64,000 nt of DNA from Brevinematales bacterium (lineage in GTDB: Bacteria; Spirochaetota; Brevinematia; Brevinematales; GWF1-51-8): NCBI GenBank assembly GCA_013177895.1, contig JABLXV010000032.1, positions 1-64,000 on the forward strand. The letters are read 5' to 3'. The translations under genes were made by a program, and so were the position numbers. Positions 54,686-62,456 of this stretch are shown here, in pieces (positions within the stretch are counted from its first letter, which is position 1; the number at the start of each line of letters is the position of its first letter). A model generated the notes under the pieces. It ran no database searches and had not been told where the DNA came from. It saw only the letters and a list, made by a program, of their open reading frames with translations.

Positions 54686-57600
54686 ATGTCTTTGGAGAAA
54701 AACGAAATTTTTGATGATCTTGAAATCGATCTGAATATCGAAACTATTACCCTCGATGATATCGAATTATCCGAAATCGAGGATGAGAATCTCAATAATT
54801 CGACCGATTTCACTAATGAGGAACTGAACGATGTTAAGGTTACCGAATTCAACGCAGGCGACCTTAATTCTCCTGTAGAAGACAGCGATATCGCATTCGA
54901 AGCGCCCGCTCCCGTGGAATTACAGGCGTCCTATGCGGCTCCTACTCCATCCCCGGCGCCTATAGAGGAAACTACTCAGATTGAATTAGAGGAGACCCCC
55001 GTTGAAATTGACGAGCCCGCTCCTTCCGCAAATCTGGGCGCGAATGAAACATTAAATATCCTACAGGTTACCCCGGAACCTGAAATTCCCCAGGAAGAAG
55101 CGCTTCCCATTCCTTCCGAGGACGACCGTTTATTCAATCAATCCAAAGCGCTAAAAGACGCCTATGTCATTGAGGCAAGCACCGAAATCATTTCCATCAA
55201 CGGCAGCGATCTCGACCGTATGATTAACGACGCGGAAAGCCAACTCAAGGGTTCATCCTCAGAGGACGAAGTCCGCATGATTGACGAGCCCCTTGTTCTG
55301 GATACCCCGGATTTCGAGCCGGACGAACCCCCTGTCGAGACTATTCCCGTTTCCGAAGTCGCCCCGGCACAGGGGATTGACCTGAACGATATAAACGATG
55401 ATAACTTCGAATTGAATATAGAAGAATCCCGACAGCCCGAGGAAGAAGTCGTCTTTACCAGCGAACCCACCGAGGAAATCCGTGAGACTCTACCGGATGA
55501 AATTCCCGAGCTCGATCTCGACCTATCGGCGGTCACATCGATAGACGATGACGACGACGATGCGCCTATCGCGCTCTCAATGGATGAATTAAATAATATA
55601 GAAGTGACCGAGGAACCCGAGGAGATGAGTATCGCTCCCGCAGGGGAATCCCCCGCCTCAGAACCGATCGCTATTGTCGATGAGGAACTTGTCGAGGTTA
55701 GCGTGGGCGATTCGTATGCTGAAGAAACTCCGATGCTGGACATGAGCCGCGAGTTCGAATCGGATATTACTGACGGCGAAGTTCCTGTCGAAGGGCTTTC
55801 GGATCTACCGTCCTTTGAGGAAGAAATGCCGGTTTCTAATATATCGCCCGTATCCAGTCTTGATGAGGGCGAGATGGAACTCGAAATGATGATCGAAGAG
55901 CCGCAGGAACTGACTGTTAACGAACTCCCTACCCAGCCCGCTTCGGAGGAAGAATTAGGCCTCGAAGCCCCGGTAAAATTCGACGCTATCGCGCTTGATG
56001 CGGGTTCGGAACCTGAACTGGAAGAAGTTTCCGCTGAAATAGGGCTTACCCCATCTCCTACTGAAGCCGAAGAGCCGTTTATAATAGAGGAAGCCGAATC
56101 TCCCGTTATGGCTGGAGATTTCGAAACACCCGCAATGATCGAAGAAACTGAAAACGAGCCTATTGTGCTTGTGTCCGAAGATATAGAACTTACTCCTGCT
56201 CCCGCGGAGACCGAAGAGCCTTTTATTTTTGAAGAGGCTGAATCTCCCGCGATGAGCGACCAATTCGAGACTCCTGTCACCATTGAGGAGACATCCGATG
56301 AACCTATCGAATTAGTCTCGGGGGATATTGAGCTTACTCCCGTTCCCGCGGAGATTGAGGAACCTATCGTTCTTGAAGAGGCTGAATCTCCCGCGATGAG
56401 CGACCAATTCGAGACTCCTGTCACCATTGAGGAGACATCCGATGAGCCTATCGAATTAGTTTCGGGGGATATTGAGCTTACTCCCGTTCCCGCGGAGATT
56501 GAGGAACCTATCGTTCTTGAAGAGGCGGAATCTCCCGCGATGGGCGACCAATTCGAGACTCCTGTGGATTTAGATGAAGCCGTAACCCCGTCGATACAGG
56601 AAGAGACTTCCGAGCCGTTGACATTCGAGGTTTCGGAATCCCCCATGATGCACGAAGAACCCGAGTTCGAGATGATGGAGACCCCAATCCTTCCCGACGA
56701 GCCGGTGTTCGCTCCCGATAGCGATATCACTGTCCCTGAAGAGCTGCCCCCTTCGGCATCCGAATCTCCCGTCGAGCCGGGTGTCCAGGAAGTACAGGAG
56801 ATGCATGACGTCATCGATATAGTCGAACCCGAAGAGACGCCCCTGTCTGCCGCGCCTTCGTCAGCGCAACCCGATCTTTCATTGGAAGAGCCCCTGTTCG
56901 AACCGTTGGAAACCCCGACGGAGGAAATTGTCTTCGATAGTTCGGAAATCAGTACCGTTATGCCCACAACCTACGACCTCTCGGAACAACCTGTCATTGA
57001 AGAAACTCCTGTTGCAATAGAAGAACCGTTGGAGGTTCCGGACGAAATAGAAACTGCCGCCGAGCCGGAACCGTTCGGCTCTATTTCCGAGGTCGAGGAT
57101 ACCGCTCCTCCCGCACCCGCACCCGCCGCTCACCCGCATGAGCTGGAAAAAACACCCCAGCGCACGCTGGTATCTACCGACGAGCAGGAAAAAGCGTCCC
57201 CGTCAGTGGAAATGGTTCCCCTCGAGGAAGAAATAGAAATGTCGCAGAACGATTTCGAGGAAATCGCGAAAATAGAAGAAGCTGAAGAATTTGAAGGAAT
57301 TCAGGAAAACGAGTTTGATTCCGTCAATATCAGCGAGCCGGAAGTTCCCGAAGAAATGCAATTCGAGACCGGTTCTATGGAATTTCCAGAAACTGAATTT
57401 GCGCCCGAACCCGATTTTGCGGCCGAACCCGAGCCGGAACTTGTGCTTGAGTCGGACGAGCATGTCGAGATTGCCGTCGACGAACTGAACGAGATTCAGT
57501 CCGGGATACAGGGCGAAGCTATTCTATCGGAGATTCCCTACGAAATGGATTCCGCGCAGGAAACAGTCGTATCGCCGCATGACGAACCGGGCATACATCT

Positions 57601-57796
57601 TTCGCATGAACGGAAGGCGCAGATTATTGACGAGAAGGTTGTCAGCCTGAGCGACGATACCAAGACCGAAGTCAAGAAGATTTTGAAATATCTCGATACC
57701 CTGCTCGAGGACTTGCCCGAGGATAAAATCAGGAGATTCTCCCAGTCCGAATACTATGACCTGTATGTAAAAATTCTTGATAAACTGGGTGTGTAA
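54686..57796 (+). CDS. Giant acidic repeat protein with conserved C-terminal module
   Basis: A 1036-residue cytoplasmic protein, extremely rich in Glu, Pro, Ser, Asp and Ala and almost certainly disordered for its first 970 residues. Around residues 465-630 it has tandem 48-residue repeats with the core EEAESPAMSDQFETPVTIEE. The last 60 residues are ordered and helical (VVSLSDDTKTEVKKILKYLD, LLEDLPEDKIRRFSQSEYYD), a module I associate with spirochaetal proteins. ATG was chosen, with GGGGA before it. It lies between fliS and a GAF-domain gene. A role as a tether or scaffold in motility or polarity is conjecture. Confidence 0.85.
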   Translation: MSLEKNEIFDDLEIDLNIETITLDDIELSEIEDENLNNSTDFTNEELNDVKVTEFNAGDLNSPVEDSDIAFEAPAPVELQASYAAPTPSPAPIEETTQIELEETPVEIDEPAPSANLGANETLNILQVTPEPEIPQEEALPIPSEDDRLFNQSKALKDAYVIEASTEIISINGSDLDRMINDAESQLKGSSSEDEVRMIDEPLVLDTPDFEPDEPPVETIPVSEVAPAQGIDLNDINDDNFELNIEESRQPEEEVVFTSEPTEEIRETLPDEIPELDLDLSAVTSIDDDDDDAPIALSMDELNNIEVTEEPEEMSIAPAGESPASEPIAIVDEELVEVSVGDSYAEETPMLDMSREFESDITDGEVPVEGLSDLPSFEEEMPVSNISPVSSLDEGEMELEMMIEEPQELTVNELPTQPASEEELGLEAPVKFDAIALDAGSEPELEEVSAEIGLTPSPTEAEEPFIIEEAESPVMAGDFETPAMIEETENEPIVLVSEDIELTPAPAETEEPFIFEEAESPAMSDQFETPVTIEETSDEPIELVSGDIELTPVPAEIEEPIVLEEAESPAMSDQFETPVTIEETSDEPIELVSGDIELTPVPAEIEEPIVLEEAESPAMGDQFETPVDLDEAVTPSIQEETSEPLTFEVSESPMMHEEPEFEMMETPILPDEPVFAPDSDITVPEELPPSASESPVEPGVQEVQEMHDVIDIVEPEETPLSAAPSSAQPDLSLEEPLFEPLETPTEEIVFDSSEISTVMPTTYDLSEQPVIEETPVAIEEPLEVPDEIETAAEPEPFGSISEVEDTAPPAPAPAAHPHELEKTPQRTLVSTDEQEKASPSVEMVPLEEEIEMSQNDFEEIAKIEEAEEFEGIQENEFDSVNISEPEVPEEMQFETGSMEFPETEFAPEPDFAAEPEPELVLESDEHVEIAVDELNEIQSGIQGEAILSEIPYEMDSAQETVVSPHDEPGIHLSHERKAQIIDEKVVSLSDDTKTEVKKILKYLDTLLEDLPEDKIRRFSQSEYYDLYVKILDKLGV
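56078..56569 (+). repeat. Tandem 144-base in-frame repeats
   Basis: Units begin at 56078, 56222, 56366 and 56510 (the last partial), each 144 bases or 48 codons. The two units from 56222 to 56509, and the opening of the fourth, are nearly identical in DNA, which points to recent duplication. The first unit has diverged. Confidence 0.9.
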
Positions 57797-57798
57797 AT

Positions 57799-59337
57799 AT
57801 GGGGCTTAGAGAAAAAGCGTCCAGATACCGTATCGGAAAAAATGAAGACATCATCGAAAACTTTGACATCCTATTCGCGGGTAAAACGCTAACCCAGTCC
57901 GAACTGCTAGAGATAAAGATCGAGATAAAGAGTCGAATCTCGGAGATCACATCGATTCTCGACCGTAAACTGATCGATATGAACACTCTGTTCGAGATCG
58001 GCAAGGAACTGAACTCCACCCTGCTTGTGGACGATCTCCTGCAGATCGTAATTTTCACCTTAATGGGTCAATTCCAGGTATTCGACGTGGCAATCTTCTT
58101 TATACACGATTCCCGCGCCGAGCTCCACGCGCAGAAGGGTTTTTCCGAACTCCCGGGGTTTGAATTTTCCTCGAAGTTTATCGAGTATGTCGGGACGAAC
58201 GATATCGCGCTTGCGGTAGACGAACTTCTCGATTACCCCGACGAATATACCCATCTTTTCAATTCCGGCGCGACGCTGGTAATTCCCGTCAAGGGGAAAA
58301 ATCGCCTGATGGGGATGATTTTCCTCGGCGCGAAAATGAATACGGAAAAATTTACCCCCGAGGAAAAGAGTTTCACCTATACCCTTGCGTCCCTCGCTGG
58401 AATTGCGATCGATAACGCGCGTCTTTACAGCGAGCTCGACAAGCGTTATCAGGAACTATCCACCCTGTACAAGGTCAGCAATGTCATCAACTCGTCGGAC
58501 GATTACGACCTCGTGCTTGCCCTGATACTCGAAACGATAACTACCGGGTTCGGTGTGAAGAAGGCGCTTGTTATTTCGCATGACGACGATATTTACCGGA
58601 TAGTCGAAACCGTCGGCATGGATTCATCCCTCAAGAGTATGGAAATCAATTTCACCAACACCGAAAATAAGATGATGGACGATAATGTCACGGGTATTCT
58701 CGATATCAATCCCGACCTATCCCAGTATGCCGCGGATTTCCTGAGATGCCTGTTTATCCCGTTAAAAAGCGTCGCCGCGAAAGTCGGTGCGATTCTCATC
58801 TTCGAATTCGAGCATTATTCCATACATCCTGAAAACACCGACCTCATCAATCTCTTCTCGATTATCGCATCCCAGATCGCGCCGCCGGTCTTTATGACGA
58901 AACTGATGAAGCTCGAGAAGGAGAAAATTCAGGATCCGTTCACTCCCCTGCTCGATCTGATCAATAAGGAAATCGAGAAGGTCGAGAACTTCGGGATGGA
59001 CATCACGTTCGGGATGCTCAAACTGACGAACTTCAATAAATATATCGAATTTTACGGCGGCGGAAAGGCGTTCCAGAAATTTGACGCGCTCGCGGGTAAA
59101 ATCAAGAAAGACCTGCCCCCTGAAGTAAAACCCGTCCGTTACGGTTCGAATAAAATCCTTTTTATCATGCCCGCGTTAGCGCAGACGGATTTCGAGGATG
59201 TTAAAGATACTATTATTCACACATCCCAGTCGTTTTTTCAGGACGATCAGGAAGTGGACATCGGCATCGATTTCCTCTCCGTAAAATATCCCGACGACAC
59301 CGAAGATAAATACGCTATTCTTTCCAGAATTGAATAA
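57799..59337 (+). CDS. Double-GAF protein with degenerate GGDEF domain
   Basis: A 512-residue soluble protein. A helical N-terminus (about 1-60) is followed by GAF-like domains at about 65-205 and 225-365. The C-terminal domain (about 380-500) keeps the GGDEF fold pattern (FGMLKLTNFNKYIEFYGGGK) but has VRYGSNKILFIMP where RYGGDEF would be, so it cannot make c-di-GMP and may bind a nucleotide or a partner. It starts two bases after the acidic protein gene and belongs to the fliS operon. Confidence 0.8.
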   Translation: MGLREKASRYRIGKNEDIIENFDILFAGKTLTQSELLEIKIEIKSRISEITSILDRKLIDMNTLFEIGKELNSTLLVDDLLQIVIFTLMGQFQVFDVAIFFIHDSRAELHAQKGFSELPGFEFSSKFIEYVGTNDIALAVDELLDYPDEYTHLFNSGATLVIPVKGKNRLMGMIFLGAKMNTEKFTPEEKSFTYTLASLAGIAIDNARLYSELDKRYQELSTLYKVSNVINSSDDYDLVLALILETITTGFGVKKALVISHDDDIYRIVETVGMDSSLKSMEINFTNTENKMMDDNVTGILDINPDLSQYAADFLRCLFIPLKSVAAKVGAILIFEFEHYSIHPENTDLINLFSIIASQIAPPVFMTKLMKLEKEKIQDPFTPLLDLINKEIEKVENFGMDITFGMLKLTNFNKYIEFYGGGKAFQKFDALAGKIKKDLPPEVKPVRYGSNKILFIMPALAQTDFEDVKDTIIHTSQSFFQDDQEVDIGIDFLSVKYPDDTEDKYAILSRIE

Positions 59338-59346
59338 GGGGCGTTT

Positions 59347-60234
59347 ATGATCGAGAACCTGAGAGAAATCGCAGGAAATGTAACCCCTGAAATGAAAAAT
59401 ATTGAACACGATGGGCCGCTCGTTGTCAATGGCAATGTCGAAAGCGGGAGTTTCATAGTCGCTACAGGGGATATCCTGATTCACGGGGATGTCGAAAGCT
59501 CGAAAATCAAATCCATCAAAGGCCATGTCATTATCGACGGAGGCATCCGCGGGGTAAATTCCATTATTTACGCCAACGGCGGCGATGTGAAGGCGCGGTT
59601 TGTCTATAACGCAACGATCAAGGCCGAGGGCGATGTGGTCATCAAGGATATGGCGATCGAAGCGCATATAATCACCAAGCACTCGTTATTCGTATTCGAC
59701 GGGGAAGGGAAGATCGAGGGCGGCGAAGCGGAGGCGGGAATCGATATCGTCGCGAATTTCATCGGGAACAGTACCGCGCTCGCGACGGTCGTGCGGATAT
59801 CCGACTTTAAACTCCGCGAACTTTATGCGTTCCTTTCGCGTATCGAAATACAGGTGAAGGATATTACCGAGCAGATGAGCCATCTTGAGAAATTTATCGA
59901 GGTCATCCGCCTGCTCGGGAATAAGGTAATCACGCTGCCGATGGAAAAGAAACAGGACCTCGCGCTGAAGGTAAAAAAGTATAACGAACTCAAGCTCCAG
60001 CTCGATCAATTTAACGAGGAAAAAAGTAAACTCGTCGTCGAACAGAAAAAAGAGGACGAGCTCGAACGGACGGTGATTGTTAAACGCACCCTTTTCACCG
60101 GCGTCTATGTCTATATGGACAAAGCCAAACTACCAATCCAGCACTCCTACGCGAATGTTATCCTCTATAAGCGCGTGATCATCATCATCGGCGATTACGA
60201 TAAATTTATGTATCGCAAAAAATACGCATATTAA
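59347..60234 (+). CDS. Short DUF342/FapA-like beta-solenoid protein
   Basis: A 295-residue protein. Residues 20-150 are a beta-solenoid like the core of FapA (DILIHGDVESSKIKSIKGHV, then KAEGDVVIKDMAIEAHIITK). A coiled coil (about 160-245; QLDQFNEEKSKLVVEQKKED) and a small beta end follow. It lacks the N-terminal domains of the larger FapA encoded after rpoN, so it is a trimmed paralogue. Last gene of the fliS operon; nine bases from the GAF gene. Confidence 0.82.
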   Translation: MIENLREIAGNVTPEMKNIEHDGPLVVNGNVESGSFIVATGDILIHGDVESSKIKSIKGHVIIDGGIRGVNSIIYANGGDVKARFVYNATIKAEGDVVIKDMAIEAHIITKHSLFVFDGEGKIEGGEAEAGIDIVANFIGNSTALATVVRISDFKLRELYAFLSRIEIQVKDITEQMSHLEKFIEVIRLLGNKVITLPMEKKQDLALKVKKYNELKLQLDQFNEEKSKLVVEQKKEDELERTVIVKRTLFTGVYVYMDKAKLPIQHSYANVILYKRVIIIIGDYDKFMYRKKYAY

Positions 60235-60290
60235 ACACTATTTTACCTCAGAATTATTCTTCTCCCATTTATTTTATTTTTTTATGATTT

Positions 60291-60322
60291 AGGTGTAAAA
60301 TAATAGTAATTATTTTACACCT
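60291..60322. promoter_or_regulatory. Perfect 14-base inverted repeat, probable operator
   Basis: AGGTGTAAAATAAT and ATTATTTTACACCT are separated by AGTA and end 11 bases before the start codon of the flavoprotein gene. TGTAAAAT within it may double as the -10 region, so a bound repressor would block transcription or translation. No T run follows that would make it a terminator. The regulator is not identifiable here. Confidence 0.75.
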
Positions 60323-60333
60323 GCAGGAAAAGA

Positions 60334-61695
60334 ATGAATAAACGGGTAGTGATTATCGGGGGAGGCGCCGGCGGGATGACCGCAGCCACTCAGATAAAGC
60401 GTCAGGATTCTGAGATAAAGGTCGTCGTGATCGATAAAGGGTCTTACGTATCGTGGGCGGGATGCCCTACTCCTTATTATATCGCCGGGAAAATCGACGA
60501 GGCGTCGATTGTTCACAACGATCCGGCATATTTCAAGAAAGAACGCGATATCGATGTTTTGACCGATCATGCCGTCGAACGTATCGATTTCGCCGATAAG
60601 AAGCTCCTTGTACACGGCGCGACTGTCGAAGGCGATTACGGGTACGACACCCTGATCCTCAGCACGGGTGCGAAAGCGGTCGTCCCGGAGATTAAAGGTC
60701 TCCGCGCGAAGGACGGTTCGTTTCATAAGGGTATTTTTGTACTTCGGCATGTAGAAGACGCGTTCACGATAAAAAAATATCTCGACGCCTGCGGGTGTAA
60801 AAACGGCGTGATTATCGGGGCGGGATTTGTCGGTCTGGAGATGGCCGAATCGCTGAACCATCTCGGGATGAAAATAGATATTGTGGAGATGGCGGATTCG
60901 ATCCTCCCGATGCTCGGCACAGTCGAACAGCGTAAACGGATTATCGATACGTTAAAAAAGCACGATGTGGGTTTGCATTTAAGCGCCACGATCGACGAAA
61001 TAATTTCGACGAACGGGACGGTCACCGAAACGGCGCTTTCCGACGGGACTCTCCTTCACGCGGATTTCCTGCTGATCAGCATCGGGGTTCGTCCCGATCT
61101 GAGTTTGCTCGAACGTTCGGGATATACTCCTCCCGACGGGAAATTGATGATCAACGAACGGATGGAAACCGGGATACCGGATGTTTACGCCTTGGGCGAC
61201 ATGGTATGGACGAAGCACCAGCTGACGGGAAAGCCATTCTATGCTCCGTTCGGGGATGTCGCGGATAAACAGGGATTGATACTCGGCGGGATCATCGCCG
61301 GGGATTCCCTTGAGTTCCCCGGGGTCATCGGATCGGCGGCTACCGCGGTATTCGACTGGCAGATGGCGGTAACGGGGTTGAACCTTCCGCAGGCTCGCGA
61401 TAACGGGTTCGACGCGGATGAAACGAATATCAAATCGCTGCACCGAATCATCGGGTTCGAGGGCACGATACCCGGGCTGGTCAATGTGGTATATGAAAAG
61501 AATACCTATCGGGTGCTTGGCGCGTCGATCGTGGCGCAAAGCGCCGCCGCGCAGTTCATCGACCAGTTTGCGATCGCGATTACATACGGACTGACCATCG
61601 AACAGTTATTCAAGGTAGATTACGCATATTCGCCATCGACGTCGGTGGTATGGAATCCGATTTTGGCGGCATACAGGAAAGTATTTAACCGATAA
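60334..61695 (+). CDS. CoA-disulfide-reductase-like flavoprotein
   Basis: A 453-residue FAD- and NAD(P)H-dependent enzyme of the single-cysteine disulfide reductase group (CoA-disulfide reductase, NADH oxidase/peroxidase). Features: FAD loop VVIIGGGAGGMTAATQIKRQ, redox cysteine in SWAGCPTPYY at about residue 45, NAD(P)H loop VIIGAGFVGLEMAESLNHLG, and FAD motif PDVYALGDMV. Likely roles are keeping CoA thiols reduced or coping with oxygen or sulfur species. It appears monocistronic behind a perfect palindrome, which suits a stress-induced gene. Confidence 0.9.
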   Translation: MNKRVVIIGGGAGGMTAATQIKRQDSEIKVVVIDKGSYVSWAGCPTPYYIAGKIDEASIVHNDPAYFKKERDIDVLTDHAVERIDFADKKLLVHGATVEGDYGYDTLILSTGAKAVVPEIKGLRAKDGSFHKGIFVLRHVEDAFTIKKYLDACGCKNGVIIGAGFVGLEMAESLNHLGMKIDIVEMADSILPMLGTVEQRKRIIDTLKKHDVGLHLSATIDEIISTNGTVTETALSDGTLLHADFLLISIGVRPDLSLLERSGYTPPDGKLMINERMETGIPDVYALGDMVWTKHQLTGKPFYAPFGDVADKQGLILGGIIAGDSLEFPGVIGSAATAVFDWQMAVTGLNLPQARDNGFDADETNIKSLHRIIGFEGTIPGLVNVVYEKNTYRVLGASIVAQSAAAQFIDQFAIAITYGLTIEQLFKVDYAYSPSTSVVWNPILAAYRKVFNR

Positions 61696-61729
61696 TTTTA
61701 TATATCTTATATAGATACAGGAGGATTTC

Positions 61730-62209
61730 ATGGGAGAAAATGAAGTTGGAGACATCGGCACGGTTCAGCCGAAAAAAAGTAATGCCCTCAAGATTTTACT
61801 TGGCGCGCTGGTTCTGGTAATCTTAATCGGTTTGGGTGTCTGGCGCACTTGTACGTTAAGTACGCTCGATGTCGCCAACCCGTATATCGTCTGCCTGCGC
61901 GATTATTATTCGACTATCGCGACGGACTACACCAACGCGAAGGTGTTCTGGGCGGACGGGGTGATCAAGATTACCGGCGAGATTAACGGTGTCGTATCGG
62001 GACCTTTCGAGTTTTTCCCGTATGAGAACACCGACTTTAACGGCACGAACACTGTCGCCGCTAAGAAAATCTTATACAGCATCACTGTTCTGGAAGGAAG
62101 CCGTAATGCGTCCTACCTGAACGAGGCGTATCTGAAAGATATGAACGGGGCTGTCAAGATACTCAGTATCGTCAACCTTCATAAAGGCCAGGCGATCGGT
62201 AAGAAATAA
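61730..62209 (+). CDS. Single-pass membrane protein, unknown function
   Basis: A 159-residue protein with a polar 20-residue start, one membrane helix (ALKILLGALVLVILIGLGVW) and an extracytoplasmic beta-rich part of about 110 residues (VFWADGVIKITGEINGVVSG). I do not recognise a family. AGGAGG lies before the ATG. It is separated by 34 bases from the flavoprotein gene and may share its transcript. Confidence 0.75.
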   Translation: MGENEVGDIGTVQPKKSNALKILLGALVLVILIGLGVWRTCTLSTLDVANPYIVCLRDYYSTIATDYTNAKVFWADGVIKITGEINGVVSGPFEFFPYENTDFNGTNTVAAKKILYSITVLEGSRNASYLNEAYLKDMNGAVKILSIVNLHKGQAIGKK

Positions 62210-62229
62210 CCTTTCAATTCTATTCCGGG

Positions 62230-62275
62230 CAAAGATAAGAAGCGGCGTATCCAAGACGAATGTTTCTTATCTTTG
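62230..62275 (+). terminator. Inverted repeat after the membrane protein gene
   Basis: CAAAGATAAGAA pairs perfectly with TTCTTATCTTTG across a 22-base loop, but only TTTGTT follows, so it would be a weak intrinsic terminator. The rest of the 247-base gap holds a TATAAT at 62284-62289 without a convincing -35 box and no other feature I can support. Confidence 0.45.
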
Positions 62276-62456
62276 TTCGCTTGTATAATATTCGACATCC
62301 TTTTGAATCCCGAATTTATATTCCTATAAATATACTATTTATTTTACGCACAGTTTATTTTTATATCCTGAAAGATAATAGAGTTTCGGGTATTTCTTGT
62401 TTTTCTGCGCGGACTTCGTTAAACTAATCCTGCTTCGATATTTTCAGGAGGGGATC

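Noticed and set aside
56078-56569. Repeat array considered as CRISPR
   Set aside because: The units are 144 bases, in frame and coding, with no unique spacers; no cas genes are present.
55162-56967. A 601-codon serine/glycine-rich frame on the minus strand
   Set aside because: It is the antisense of the acidic repeat protein; low-complexity codon bias on the plus strand removes stops from the other strand. There is no domain or ribosome site.
62210-62456. Cobalamin riboswitch ahead of nrdJ
   Set aside because: Expected for a B12-dependent enzyme pathway, but no B12-box-like sequence or suitable multi-stem structure was visible.
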